Positions 35,593-44,617 of a stretch of 64,000 nucleotides of DNA are shown one piece after another. The position numbers were made by a program, and so were the translations under genes. Under the pieces are notes generated by a model. The model did not search any database. It saw only the letters and a program-made list of their open reading frames with translations, and was not told where the DNA came from. Source of the stretch: Paenibacillus_L residui (lineage in GTDB: Bacteria; Bacillota; Bacilli; Paenibacillales; NBRC-103111); contig NZ_JBHTIU010000061.1 in NCBI RefSeq assembly GCF_042677205.1, positions 1-64,000 on the forward strand, in the 5' to 3' direction. Numbering within the stretch: position 1 is the stretch's first letter; every line of letters starts with the position of its first letter.

Positions 35593-36369
35593 ATGGATAC
35601 TCTGAAAAAGTTATTTTCGCTGGAAGGCAAGGTAGTTGTTATTACCGGAGGAGCGCAGGGTATAGGGAAATCCGTTGCCGAGCATATTGCGGGAGTAGGC
35701 GCGGACATTGTCATCTTAGACCAACAGGCGGAGAAAGCGCAGGCTACGGCTGAGTCTATTGCAAGGGATTATAATTGCCGGGCGATCGCCATCGGAGTGG
35801 ATGTAACAAAACCGGATGAGGTTGCCGCTGCCATTGAACAAGCAGATGCGGAGATGGGTAAGCTCGATTTGTTATTCAATAATGCAGGAATTGTCATTCA
35901 GAAGCCGGTCGTTGATTTGACTCCGGATGAATGGCTGAAAGTCATTAATGTAAATCTAAACGGTGTTTTCTTCGTAGCTCAGGCATTCGGAAGATATTTG
36001 ATGGCCCGCAATAAGAAAGGAGCCATCGTAAACACGGCTTCTATGTCCGGCACCATTGTTAACTACCCGCAGGCGCAGGCATCTTACAATACTTCCAAAG
36101 CGGGTGTTGTGCAATTAACGAAATCCCTTGCCGTCGAATGGGCGGAGAAAGGAATAAGAGTGAACAGCATCAGCCCGGGCTATATCTTTACAGAGCTGAC
36201 CTCCTTCGTCAGACAGGATTGGCAGGATCTGTGGAAGGAGTTAACCCCGATCAAACGTATGGGCAAACCGGAAGAGCTGGCGGGAGCCGTCATTTATCTT
36301 CTTTCGGATTCAGCTTCCTTCGCAACCGGAACCGATTTGATTATCGACGGCGGTTTTACCATTGTTTAA
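35593..36369 (+). CDS. Short-chain dehydrogenase/reductase (polyol/ketose type)
   Basis: This 258-residue SDR has the glycine motif TGGAQGIG, NNAG, a catalytic serine in TASMSG, and YNTSK (Tyr-x-x-x-Lys). The C-terminal GTDLIIDGGFT is typical. Relatives reduce or oxidise sugars such as sorbose, xylulose or arabinitol. I start at the ATG at 35593 because AAGGAG precedes it; upstream in-frame codons lie in the regulatory region. It is the fourth oxidoreductase of the sugar set. Confidence 0.88.
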   Translation: MDTLKKLFSLEGKVVVITGGAQGIGKSVAEHIAGVGADIVILDQQAEKAQATAESIARDYNCRAIAIGVDVTKPDEVAAAIEQADAEMGKLDLLFNNAGIVIQKPVVDLTPDEWLKVINVNLNGVFFVAQAFGRYLMARNKKGAIVNTASMSGTIVNYPQAQASYNTSKAGVVQLTKSLAVEWAEKGIRVNSISPGYIFTELTSFVRQDWQDLWKELTPIKRMGKPEELAGAVIYLLSDSASFATGTDLIIDGGFTIV

Positions 36370-36414
36370 TTAAGAAGCGTAACGCTGCAGGACAAATCAG
36401 AGAGGGGGCTTCAA

Positions 36415-37044
36415 ATGGTTGATGGTATTATATTTGATCTGGATGGGACTCTATGGGACACCACTCATATAGGGGCCAAGATTTGGTCGGAGGTTGCAGC
36501 TAAATATAAGGTTGTAGAACCGGTAACCGCCGAAAAACTTAAAGGCTTGTATGGATTGCCTACGGAAATCATTGCAAGAACACTGTTTCCATCCGCTCCG
36601 GAAGAAGTAGCTCTCGCCATTATGACGGAAAGCTGCGCAAATCAATGTCCCTATCTTGAGAAAGATGGCGGAATTCTTTTTCCAAAGCTGGTTGAAACGC
36701 TGGATGAACTTAAGAAAAGCTATCGGCTTTTTATAGTAAGTAATTGTCAGGAGGGGTATATACAAAGCTTTATAGCAGGAAACCGATTGGAAGGTTACTT
36801 TGAAGATTTTGAATATCCGGGACGAACGGGCTTATCCAAAGCAGAAAATATCCGCCTGATCATAGATCGTAATTCTCTTAAGAATGCTATCTATGTAGGC
36901 GATACGTCAGGGGACGCTTCGGCTTCCAAGGAAGCGGGGATTCCCTTTGTGTATGCAAGATACGGCTTTGGAAGTGCCGAACATTTCGATGCAGCCATCG
37001 ATTCTTTGGACGAGCTGCCGAAATTATCGCTTTTGAATCCATGA
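36415..37044 (+). CDS. HAD-superfamily sugar phosphatase-like hydrolase
   Basis: The 209-residue protein has the HAD motifs DLDGT (residues 8-12), SNC near residue 107, a lysine near residue 140 (GLSKAENI) and GDTSGDASASKEAG near residue 163, with an alpha-helical cap between. It should remove phosphate from a small sugar phosphate, perhaps a dead-end intermediate of the pathway. It lies 45 bp after the SDR gene. Confidence 0.85.
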   Translation: MVDGIIFDLDGTLWDTTHIGAKIWSEVAAKYKVVEPVTAEKLKGLYGLPTEIIARTLFPSAPEEVALAIMTESCANQCPYLEKDGGILFPKLVETLDELKKSYRLFIVSNCQEGYIQSFIAGNRLEGYFEDFEYPGRTGLSKAENIRLIIDRNSLKNAIYVGDTSGDASASKEAGIPFVYARYGFGSAEHFDAAIDSLDELPKLSLLNP

Positions 37045-37071
37045 CGATCAAAATTTAATAAAATATTTAGG

Positions 37072-37132
37072 TTGAAACCGCTAACAGCTTATTGTATACT
37101 AACTATGTAATATTGTAATGTCATAACAATAC
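37072..37132 (+). promoter_or_regulatory. Promoter and operator of the sugar ABC importer
   Basis: TTGAAA (37072-37077) and TATACT (37095-37100) have a 17-base spacer, an excellent promoter. Just downstream lies TAATGTCATAACAATAC (37116-37132), shared with 35549-35565, in a position where a repressor would block elongation or initiation. Confidence 0.7.
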
Positions 37133-37174
37133 TTTGTATTGAACAACACCATAAGTATTTAGGGGGAAAGATTC

Positions 37175-38242
37175 ATGAAGAAAAAAGGTTTATTTGCACT
37201 AATCCTAACACTAGTAGTGGCCATGATGGTGGTTGGATGCAGTTCTTCCAAGGATACTTCCGGGAATGACTCCGGCGGGAAGAAAATCAAGGTTGGCTTT
37301 GCAATCAAGACTCAGGATTCTCCATACTTTGTATCGCTGGTTAAAGCGGTTCAAGAAAGCGCTAAAGCAGAAGGCTGGGACATCACTGTTCTGGATGCCA
37401 ACGGAAACACTTCCAAAGAAGCTGAAAATATGGAAACCTTCATTGCTCAAGGAATGGATTTGATTTTCCTCGACAGCGTTGAGCCGGATGCGGCTGTTCC
37501 TAGCATTAACAAAGCTGCAGAAGCCGGAATCGGAGTCATTAACCTGGACAGCGGTGTTGGTGAAGGGGCTAAAGACATTACAACGGTTTATTCCGACAAC
37601 AAGCAAAACGGCCGATTGGTTGGTTTGGCATATGCGAAAAAAATGGGTGATCAAGAAATCAAAGCGATCATTCTGAGCGGTGCGAAGGGGAACGTAGCCG
37701 GTGCCGAAAGAAGAACAGGTCTCTTCGCAGGAATTATTGAAGGAAAAACCGGCGTTTCGGAAGAGAAAGCTTGGGAATTGGCAGAAGCCTTCGATAGCGA
37801 ATTGCTCTCCAAAGGTAAGGCAACCAATGCTGAAGCCAAGTTCACCGTTGCTGGACAAGGCTGGGGCGCTTGGACTGAGGAACAAGGTCTTACGGCTGCA
37901 GAGGATCTGATCACTGCGAACCGCGATTTGACAACGGTATTGGGTGAGAACGACCAAATGCTGTTCGGCGCGATGACAGCACTTGAGAATGCCGGTATCC
38001 AAGGTGTCGACATTGTTGCCGCAGCCGACGGAGCCAAAGCAGCGTATGATTTGATCAAAGAAGGAAAATACTTTGCCACTGGTGAGAACAGCCCATATAA
38101 AGTTGCACAACTGGGTGTGAAAATTGCGAAAGAAATCCTGGTAGATGGCAAAGATATGTGGAGCTACGATGACATTACATTAACCGAGCCGGCTGCCGTT
38201 ACGAAAGAAAACGTTGACGAATACTACGAGTTTGGTTTCTAA
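37175..38242 (+). CDS. Sugar ABC transporter binding lipoprotein (RbsB-type)
   Basis: The 355-residue product has a lipoprotein signal with lipobox VVGC (Cys22), a Ser/Gly linker, and a two-lobed periplasmic-binding-protein type 1 fold as in ribose and galactose receptors (VGFAIKTQDSPYF, IFLDSVEPDAAVPSI). It delivers a monosaccharide or polyol to the permease encoded downstream. A promoter directly upstream and a hairpin directly downstream would allow higher expression than of the ATPase and channel. Confidence 0.9.
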   Translation: MKKKGLFALILTLVVAMMVVGCSSSKDTSGNDSGGKKIKVGFAIKTQDSPYFVSLVKAVQESAKAEGWDITVLDANGNTSKEAENMETFIAQGMDLIFLDSVEPDAAVPSINKAAEAGIGVINLDSGVGEGAKDITTVYSDNKQNGRLVGLAYAKKMGDQEIKAIILSGAKGNVAGAERRTGLFAGIIEGKTGVSEEKAWELAEAFDSELLSKGKATNAEAKFTVAGQGWGAWTEEQGLTAAEDLITANRDLTTVLGENDQMLFGAMTALENAGIQGVDIVAAADGAKAAYDLIKEGKYFATGENSPYKVAQLGVKIAKEILVDGKDMWSYDDITLTEPAAVTKENVDEYYEFGF

Positions 38243-38283
38243 GCCAAATTTATTGTGAAAAACTAAAAAGTCAGCTTATGAAG

Positions 38284-38318
38284 AATCCTCCTTTTGACGA
38301 AAGAGGAGGATTTTTTCT
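38284..38318 (+). terminator. Attenuating terminator between binding protein and ATPase genes
   Basis: AATCCTCC pairs with GGAGGATT with additional T-A pairs around GACG, followed by TTTT. It sits inside the transporter operon, so partial readthrough would set the usual excess of binding protein over membrane components. Confidence 0.75.
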
Positions 38319-38403
38319 TCTTGGACACGGTCGCACATCGAACGAAATACTCCGATAGGACTTTTCCTCATCATAGCTGGTGAAAGAAAGGGGAGACCAG
38401 AAT

Positions 38404-39894
38404 ATGCAGGATGAATACATCATTCAAATGAATAACATATCGAAACATTTTGGCGGCGTTAAAGCACTGACGGATGTTTCCCTTAAAGTCAAGAAGGGGG
38501 AAATCCATGCTCTAATAGGGGAAAACGGTGCAGGAAAATCCACGTTGATGAAAATTCTGGCCGGTGCCTATCAGAAAGATACTGGCCAGATTTTGATCGA
38601 TGGGGAAGAAGCCAAAATTGCATCGCCCAAAAGCATGATTAGTCTTGGAGTCTCCGTTATTTACCAGGAATTCATGCTGGCGCCCGATTTAACCGTGGCG
38701 GAGAACATTTTTATCGACAGACTGGCCGAGTCCGGAATGTTTATTAATTGGAAGGACCTGAAAAAGAGGGCCAAGGAGCAATTAGTGAAGCTGGGCTTCG
38801 AGGATATTGACCCGGAGGCCAAGGTAGGCAGCTTGAGTGTTGCTTATCAACAAATCGTTGAGATTGCCAAATGTTTGGCGAGAAACTCCAAGGTCTTGGT
38901 TTTTGATGAGCCGACGGCTGTGTTAACCTTCTCCGAGACCCGAAAATTACTTTCGATTATTCGTAATCTGAAAGAAAACGGTGTCAGTATCATTTATATT
39001 TCCCACCGTCTTGAAGAGTTGTTAGAAATAAGTGATCATATCACCGTACTGAAGGATGGAGGATATGTAGGCACGGTTCCTACTTCATCTATCAACAAGG
39101 AAGAATTGGTCGAAATGATGGTAGGCCGGGAGATTACCCAATTGTTCCCGGAACGGAACGCGGAAATAGGCGAAGAGATACTTAGGGTTGAAAACTTGAA
39201 CGCAGGGGATATGGTGAAAGATGTAAGCTTTACGGTTAGAAGCGGTGAAGTGGTAGGATTTAGCGGATTAGTAGGATCAGGAAGAACCGAAGCAATGCGT
39301 GCTATTTTTGGAGCGGATAAGAAGAAATCAGGAAAAGTCATCTTTTTTGGAAAAGAAGTTAACTTTAAAGATCCGAAAGAAGCCATTAATAACGGATTTG
39401 GACTTCTCCCCGAGGATAGAAAAAAACAGGGCTTGTTGTTGGAGCAATCTATCAGGATAAACACAACACTAGCGTCCATGTTCAAAATACAAAAAGCCGG
39501 TATTATCAACCATAAAAAAGAGAAAGCATATGTAAAGGACTTATTGGCCAGCATTGCCACAAAGTACGGGTCGATGGAGGATAATGCCAACAGCCTAAGC
39601 GGGGGGAATCAGCAGAAGATTGCCCTGGCCAAATGGTTATCCGCGGACTGCAAATGTGTTGTTTTTGATGAGCCTACGCGAGGTGTTGACGTAGGTGCGA
39701 AGACCGAAATTTACAAGATCATAAACAAGCTTGCAGAAGAAGGTGTCGGCGTGATTGTCATCTCTTCGGAAATGGCTGAAATCATTGGCTTGTGCGACCG
39801 GGCCCTTGTGATGCGGCAAGGCTCTGTCGTTGGAGAAGTCGGTAAATCGGAACTGACGGAAAACAATCTTATCAAACTGGCAATGGGGGTATAG
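38404..39894 (+). CDS. Sugar ABC transporter ATP-binding protein (RbsA-type, two domains)
   Basis: The 496-residue protein has tandem ABC domains. The first has GENGAGKST, the signature LSVAYQQIVEIAK and VFDEPTAVLT. The second has a degenerate P-loop GLVGSGRTE, as is normal in this family, plus LSGGNQQKIALAKW and VFDEPTRGVDVG. It powers the CUT2 importer with its neighbours. The ATG at 38404 is preferred: AAAGGGGAG lies just upstream, inside a longer frame starting at 38380. Confidence 0.92.
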   Translation: MQDEYIIQMNNISKHFGGVKALTDVSLKVKKGEIHALIGENGAGKSTLMKILAGAYQKDTGQILIDGEEAKIASPKSMISLGVSVIYQEFMLAPDLTVAENIFIDRLAESGMFINWKDLKKRAKEQLVKLGFEDIDPEAKVGSLSVAYQQIVEIAKCLARNSKVLVFDEPTAVLTFSETRKLLSIIRNLKENGVSIIYISHRLEELLEISDHITVLKDGGYVGTVPTSSINKEELVEMMVGREITQLFPERNAEIGEEILRVENLNAGDMVKDVSFTVRSGEVVGFSGLVGSGRTEAMRAIFGADKKKSGKVIFFGKEVNFKDPKEAINNGFGLLPEDRKKQGLLLEQSIRINTTLASMFKIQKAGIINHKKEKAYVKDLLASIATKYGSMEDNANSLSGGNQQKIALAKWLSADCKCVVFDEPTRGVDVGAKTEIYKIINKLAEEGVGVIVISSEMAEIIGLCDRALVMRQGSVVGEVGKSELTENNLIKLAMGV

Positions 39895-39900
39895 GACATC

Positions 39901-40860
39901 ATGACTAGTGCTGCAAAGAGATTTAATTTAAAGCAATTTATCATAGATAATAATACGTATATTATATTAGCCATTTTAATTATTATCAGTGCATTACTTT
40001 CAGATACTTTCTTCACATCTATGAATATACGTAACATCCTTCTTCAACAGGCAGGACCCATTCTGGTTGCGGTTGGGATGCTTTTCGTCATCCTGACGGG
40101 CGGAATTGATTTGTCCGTCGGTTCGGTCATGGCCGTCGGAGCAACCGTCTCTGCTATTTTGATCAGTGATTTTGGAATGAACTATGCTCCTGCCATGGTG
40201 CTGGCTGTACTTATCGGAATGGTATTCGGAATTTTCACGGGCGCATTAGTGGCCTATGCGGGTATACAAGGCTTTGTGGCGTCATTGGCGACGATGACTA
40301 TAGCAAGAGGGGTTTCCTTCGTCATAACCGAGGGCAAACCGGTTAAATTGGCGCCGGGAACGTTGGATACGATTGTTAGCAAAACTTACATGTTTCCAAT
40401 AATTATCATTGCGATTGTATTGATCATTGTTTGCGCTTTGGTCCAAAAATATACGGCTTGGGGCCGGATTGTTATTGCTATCGGAAGTAACCAAACGGCA
40501 GTGCAGCTTGCCGGTATCCGAACCAAAAGATATGTCATGTCCACTTATGCCGTATCTGCTGCGTTGGCCGCATTAGCGGGCGTATTTATCGCGGCAAGAT
40601 CTTCAACCGGTAGCGCGACCGTTGGAATGGGACAAGAGCTCGATGCCATTGCTGCCTGTGTTATCGGGGGAGCAAGCCTTGCAGGGGGTAAGGGCTTTGT
40701 CGTTAAAGCCGTTGCGGGCGGACTGATTCTGGGAATCATCGGAAACATTATGAATCTGATGGCCGTTCCGTCGTATCCGCAGGATATTATTAAAGGTTTC
40801 ATTATTATTGCTGCCGTGTTCCTGCAAATTCTTACCAACAAATCGGAAAAAACGGTTTAA
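39901..40860 (+). CDS. Sugar ABC transporter permease (RbsC-type)
   Basis: This 319-residue CUT2 permease has eight to ten hydrophobic segments and the family marks LTGGIDLSVGSVMAVGA near residue 65 and GRIVIAIGSNQTAVQLAGI near residue 190. It begins six bases after the ATPase stop. It imports the unknown sugar or polyol that the enzymes on both sides degrade. Confidence 0.92.
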   Translation: MTSAAKRFNLKQFIIDNNTYIILAILIIISALLSDTFFTSMNIRNILLQQAGPILVAVGMLFVILTGGIDLSVGSVMAVGATVSAILISDFGMNYAPAMVLAVLIGMVFGIFTGALVAYAGIQGFVASLATMTIARGVSFVITEGKPVKLAPGTLDTIVSKTYMFPIIIIAIVLIIVCALVQKYTAWGRIVIAIGSNQTAVQLAGIRTKRYVMSTYAVSAALAALAGVFIAARSSTGSATVGMGQELDAIAACVIGGASLAGGKGFVVKAVAGGLILGIIGNIMNLMAVPSYPQDIIKGFIIIAAVFLQILTNKSEKTV

Positions 40861-40897
40861 TCGTTAACTAATCTTGAATTTTGAAAGGTTGGATTTG

Positions 40898-41929
40898 ATG
40901 AAAACCTTAGTGGTGGATTCTACTGGTCAGCTGCAAGTTAAAGAAATACCGGTCCCGAAATACAACTCCAAACAAGCGCTGGTTAAAATGATAAGCTGCG
41001 GAATTTGCGGCACGGATTCTACCCTTATAAAATTCGGCTTCAAAGGATTTCCGAAGGAAAAATACCCTCTCATGCTCGGGCATGAGGGGGTAGGCCGGGT
41101 GGTTGAAGTAGGTTCTGAAGTAACGAGCTTCAAAGTTGGAGATGTTGTATTGCTGCCGTTTAATGATCCGGACGAAGAGCTTTACGGCTCATTAGGCTCG
41201 GCTTGGGGCGCCTTCAGCGAATATGGCGTAGTTAACGATAAGGCGGCCTATCCGGAGGGAGAAGTTCCCGAAGTCGCCTATGCCCAGCAGATTGTCCCCG
41301 AGGATATTGATCCGGTAGATGCGGCGATGCTTGTCACCCTGCGGGAAGTATTCAGCAACATTAAATATTTCGGAGTGGGAGAGAACGATAATATCGTAGT
41401 GTTCGGCAGTGGTCCTGTGGCGGTCACTTTCATCAAGCTGATGAGCTTGATGGGAATCAAGTCGATTATCGGAATTGCCAGAAGCGAAGCCAAGAAAAAT
41501 CTTCTTCTGGAAAATGGGGCAACGATTGCATTGAACAGCAAGGAATGTGACGTTACTCAAGAGATCCGAAAGCTATATCCGGATGGCGTTAAATATGTTT
41601 TGGATGCGGTCGGGTCTACGGATATTATGAATCATGCGATGGAATTGATTGCGGATCGGGGAGAAATTCTGTGTTATGGTGTCCCGAGAAACAATCAAAT
41701 GCAGCTCGATTGGAGTAAGGCTCCCTATAACTGGAAAATTAATTTTCAGCAAATGCCGTCCAAGCTTGAGGAGGCGGAAGCCTACGATCAGATTTTAGAA
41801 TGGATAAGAGCAGGCAAGCTTAACCTGAAGGATTTTATTTCGGATTACTTCAAGTTTGAAAACATTGTGGAGGCTTTTGAGAAGTATAACAACCATCAGA
41901 TTCCCAAGAAAGCTATCATTACTTATTAA
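40898..41929 (+). CDS. Zinc-type alcohol dehydrogenase without structural-zinc cysteines
   Basis: The MDR enzyme has 343 residues from the ATG at 40898 (AAAGG upstream). It has the catalytic-zinc residues in GICGTDS and GHEGVGRV, and a nucleotide fold VVFGSGPVAVTF. The loop that normally holds four structural-zinc cysteines is replaced by a segment without cysteine (FNDPDEELYGS), as in some glucose-dehydrogenase-like members. It is probably a sugar or polyol dehydrogenase of the same pathway. It follows the transporter by 37 bp. Confidence 0.85.
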   Translation: MKTLVVDSTGQLQVKEIPVPKYNSKQALVKMISCGICGTDSTLIKFGFKGFPKEKYPLMLGHEGVGRVVEVGSEVTSFKVGDVVLLPFNDPDEELYGSLGSAWGAFSEYGVVNDKAAYPEGEVPEVAYAQQIVPEDIDPVDAAMLVTLREVFSNIKYFGVGENDNIVVFGSGPVAVTFIKLMSLMGIKSIIGIARSEAKKNLLLENGATIALNSKECDVTQEIRKLYPDGVKYVLDAVGSTDIMNHAMELIADRGEILCYGVPRNNQMQLDWSKAPYNWKINFQQMPSKLEEAEAYDQILEWIRAGKLNLKDFISDYFKFENIVEAFEKYNNHQIPKKAIITY

Positions 41930-41979
41930 TATTGGAAGATCATAAGACGAATTCCGGAGTGGAGAGAGGAGAAACGAAA

Positions 41980-42999
41980 ATGATCCAAGCCATTATGACC
42001 GAACCCGGTAAAATAGAGTTTAACAATGTGCCCGTTCCAGAGGTTAAACCGAACCAAATTAAAATTAAAATGAAAAGCATCGGAGTTTGCGGTTCGGATA
42101 TTCATGTCAATCATGGGAAGCATCCCTATACGAGTTACCCGGTCGTTCAAGGGCATGAGGTGTCGGCTGAGGTAGTCGAAGTGGGCTCTGAAGTAACGAA
42201 TGTTAAAGTCGGCGATAAGGTTACGATCCAGCCTCAGGTCGTATGCGGAGAATGTTATCCATGCACCCACGGGCTGTATAATGATTGCGAAGAACTTAAA
42301 GTGATGGGCTTTCAGACAACGGGAATGGCGAGCGAATATTTTGTAGTGGATGCCGACAAAGCACTGGCACTGCCGGCCGATATGAGCTGGGAGCATGGAG
42401 CGTTGATCGAACCGCTTGCGGTTGCTGTGCATGCTGTAAGACGCGCAGGCGATATTGCCGGGAAAAAGATTGTAGTGCTGGGCGGAGGCCCGATCGGCAA
42501 TCTGGTCGCTCAGACGGCCAAAGCTATGGGAGCGGCGGATGTCCTTATCTCGGAGCTAAGCCCGTACCGCTTGGAGGTAGCGCAGAAATGCGGAATTAAA
42601 ACGATCGATGCCAAGAACGAGAATATATTGGAGTCGATCATAGCGAATTTCGGCAAGGATCGGGCCGATTATATCTTCGAGTGCATCGGCATTAATGTTA
42701 CGATCAATCAAGCGATCGAATATGCACGCAAGGGCAGCACGATCGTCGTTGTCGGCGTATTTGGCGATTTGGCAACGGTCAATATGGGATATGTGCAGGA
42801 CCATGAATTATCATTGCTTGGCAGCGCCATGTATAGAGAAGAAGATTTTATCAAAGCGATTGAGCTTGTCAATGAAGGCTTGATTGAATTTGATACTCTG
42901 ATTACCCATCGGGTGAAATTCAGAGACTATTCCGAAGCATACGACATTATCGATCAGCAGAAAGACAAGGCCATGAAAGTCATGATTGAAATGGAATAA
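41980..42999 (+). CDS. Zinc-dependent polyol dehydrogenase (sorbitol/xylitol type)
   Basis: The MDR enzyme has 339 residues from the ATG at 41980 (GAGAGGAGA upstream). It has catalytic GVCGSDIHV and GHEVSAEV, structural cysteines in CGECYPCTHGLYNDC, and the NAD fold VVLGGGPIGNL with Glu after the second strand (LISELS), favouring NAD over NADP. Relatives oxidise sorbitol, xylitol or L-iditol to ketoses. It is the last gene of the plus-strand set; a strong terminator lies about 240 bases further on. Confidence 0.87.
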   Translation: MIQAIMTEPGKIEFNNVPVPEVKPNQIKIKMKSIGVCGSDIHVNHGKHPYTSYPVVQGHEVSAEVVEVGSEVTNVKVGDKVTIQPQVVCGECYPCTHGLYNDCEELKVMGFQTTGMASEYFVVDADKALALPADMSWEHGALIEPLAVAVHAVRRAGDIAGKKIVVLGGGPIGNLVAQTAKAMGAADVLISELSPYRLEVAQKCGIKTIDAKNENILESIIANFGKDRADYIFECIGINVTINQAIEYARKGSTIVVVGVFGDLATVNMGYVQDHELSLLGSAMYREEDFIKAIELVNEGLIEFDTLITHRVKFRDYSEAYDIIDQQKDKAMKVMIEME

Positions 43000-43236
43000 A
43001 CCGTCTCAAAAGGAGTGGAACGCTCCACCTTACGAAACACAGGAACGTTATTCGGCCCAAAGAAGCTCCCAACTTTTTCTAACGAAACGGGAAATCGTTA
43101 TTCACGAAAATAGTAGGGCATCGAGCAATAATTTGCCCAGATAACGATTCTGTGTTTCGTTATATTCGAAATGGTGTCGATTAAGCGGCAATAGCGTTTC
43201 TCAGATTCGTTAGCGTGACTGAATCCGGACAGAGAA

Positions 43237-43285
43237 AGAGCGAGGTAAGTTGGGGCAAACCCCACTAACCTCGCTCTTTGTTGTT
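43237..43285. terminator. Strong terminator between the two convergent sugar operons
   Basis: AGAGCGAGGT pairs with ACCTCGCTCT, extended by TTGGGG/CCCCA around a CAAA loop, and is followed by TTTGTTGTTG. A second perfect 10 bp stem (GTGCCCGATC, 43310-43319 with 43337-43346) lies next to it and may serve the minus-strand operon. The rest of 43000-43236 contains no gene. Confidence 0.8.
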
Positions 43286-43368
43286 GAGACAGCCATGTCA
43301 GAGCAGAAAGTGCCCGATCATTCACATGTAGCGAACGATCGGGCACGATGGAAAGTTAGATGCCAAGC

Positions 43369-44013
43369 TTAGGATGATCTGGCCTCTTTAATTTTTTCCA
43401 CGAACTGACGGGCTAAGCTGGTGATCGTCTGATAATCTCCTGTCTTGGAGCTGGCCGTGAGGCTGCCTCCCGAACCGACAGCAACGGCTCCTGCTTGGAT
43501 CCAGTCACTGACATTATCCAGGCTCACACCGCCTGTCGGCATAATGTTGGCTTGCGGCAGCGGACCTTTGATCGCTTTGATCATTTTCGGCCCGAAGGCT
43601 TCCCCAGGGAACAGCTTGATAATGTCCGCCCCCAACTCCATAGCTCGTACCACACCTTCGACGGTCATAGCGCCAGGCATACAGGGCACCTGGTAACGAT
43701 TGCACAGTCTAAGGACTTCTTCGCTGAGATAAGGGCTTACTACGTATTCCGCCCCGGAAAGCAGCGCAATCCGCGCCGTCTCGGAGTCTAACACGGTACC
43801 CGCGCCAATAATGATTTCATTCATAAATTCTTTAGCCAGTTCTTCAATAACTTGAGTAGCGCCCGGAACGGTATAGGTAATTTCAATCGCCGCGGCGCCG
43901 CCTTTTAAACAAGCCTCGGTAATTTTTTTCGCCTCATCCGCATTTTCCGCCCGGACAACGACGACTAGGCCGGAGTCCGTAATCTTTTTAATGACTTCCC
44001 ATTTTTTGCTCAT
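43369..44013 (-). CDS. eda: KDPG/KHG aldolase
   Basis: The class I aldolase has 214 residues from the ATG at 44013 (AGGAGA upstream). The Schiff-base Lys133 lies in IIKLFPG and the general base Glu44 in AIEIT, exactly as in E. coli Eda. It cleaves 2-keto-3-deoxy-6-phosphogluconate or a related keto-deoxy acid to pyruvate and an aldehyde. It is the last gene of the minus-strand set and probably the terminal step of its sugar-acid branch. Confidence 0.9.
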   Translation of the reverse strand: MSKKWEVIKKITDSGLVVVVRAENADEAKKITEACLKGGAAAIEITYTVPGATQVIEELAKEFMNEIIIGAGTVLDSETARIALLSGAEYVVSPYLSEEVLRLCNRYQVPCMPGAMTVEGVVRAMELGADIIKLFPGEAFGPKMIKAIKGPLPQANIMPTGGVSLDNVSDWIQAGAVAVGSGGSLTASSKTGDYQTITSLARQFVEKIKEARSS

Positions 44014-44024
44014 CGTCGCTTCTC

Positions 44025-44603
44025 CTACTCTTTCCATTTCGGATTATCGATGATTTCGGGTTTTCCGTCCTTCTCTACGACAAGCTTCCGATACCCTTTA
44101 GTTTCAATCGTTCCATAGTCATGACCGGCATCGGCCCGGTAAGCATAGAACGTCACCAGAGGCTCGTTGCCAAGATTGATGCTGCGATGGGCATAGCGCG
44201 GCGGCACATAAACAGCCTGTCCCGGGGTGAAATATTGGATATCCCAATCTCCTTCCGGATTTTCCATAAGCATGGCGCCATTACCGCTTAAGCAGTAGTA
44301 AACTTCTCCGGTTTCCAGTATGGTATGGAAATGGCCTTTGGTCATGTAATATTCGTTTCCTACTTTGCCGGGGTAGAGAATGCTCGTTCCGAATAACAGA
44401 TTGCCGGGTGTTTCTGGCAAATCAAGCTCATAATATTCATAAACGAGCGGGTCGTTATTTTGTACGGCGGCCTCGAAGGCAGCGTCATCCGCGTACATCC
44501 CCTTCATTTTGGACAGCGGGCGCTTGGTCGATTCCTTCGTTTGGGACAAACCTGTGATCAGATCGAAGTCAAGGGCAAATGGTTTTACTGTGTTTTCACT
44601 CAT
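44025..44603 (-). CDS. Cupin-type glucose-6-phosphate isomerase
   Basis: The 192-residue protein has the metal cupin motif of the Pyrococcus-type phosphoglucose isomerase: His91 and His93 (GHFH), Glu100 and His139. This family is unrelated to normal Pgi and interconverts aldose and ketose phosphates. Its presence in a catabolic operon suggests that it isomerises a pathway intermediate rather than serving glycolysis. It ends 11 bp before the aldolase start. Confidence 0.85.
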   Translation of the reverse strand: MSENTVKPFALDFDLITGLSQTKESTKRPLSKMKGMYADDAAFEAAVQNNDPLVYEYYELDLPETPGNLLFGTSILYPGKVGNEYYMTKGHFHTILETGEVYYCLSGNGAMLMENPEGDWDIQYFTPGQAVYVPPRYAHRSINLGNEPLVTFYAYRADAGHDYGTIETKGYRKLVVEKDGKPEIIDNPKWKE

Positions 44604-44617
44604 GCTGCAGTCTCTCC

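Noticed and set aside
37211..38110. Minus-strand frame of 299 codons opposite the sugar-binding protein
   Set aside because: It is antisense to a clear RbsB-type lipoprotein gene and has no ribosome site or family resemblance.
43310..43346. Perfect 10 bp inverted repeat as operator
   Set aside because: It lies between two convergent operon ends, so a terminator or mRNA end-protecting role is more likely than control of initiation.
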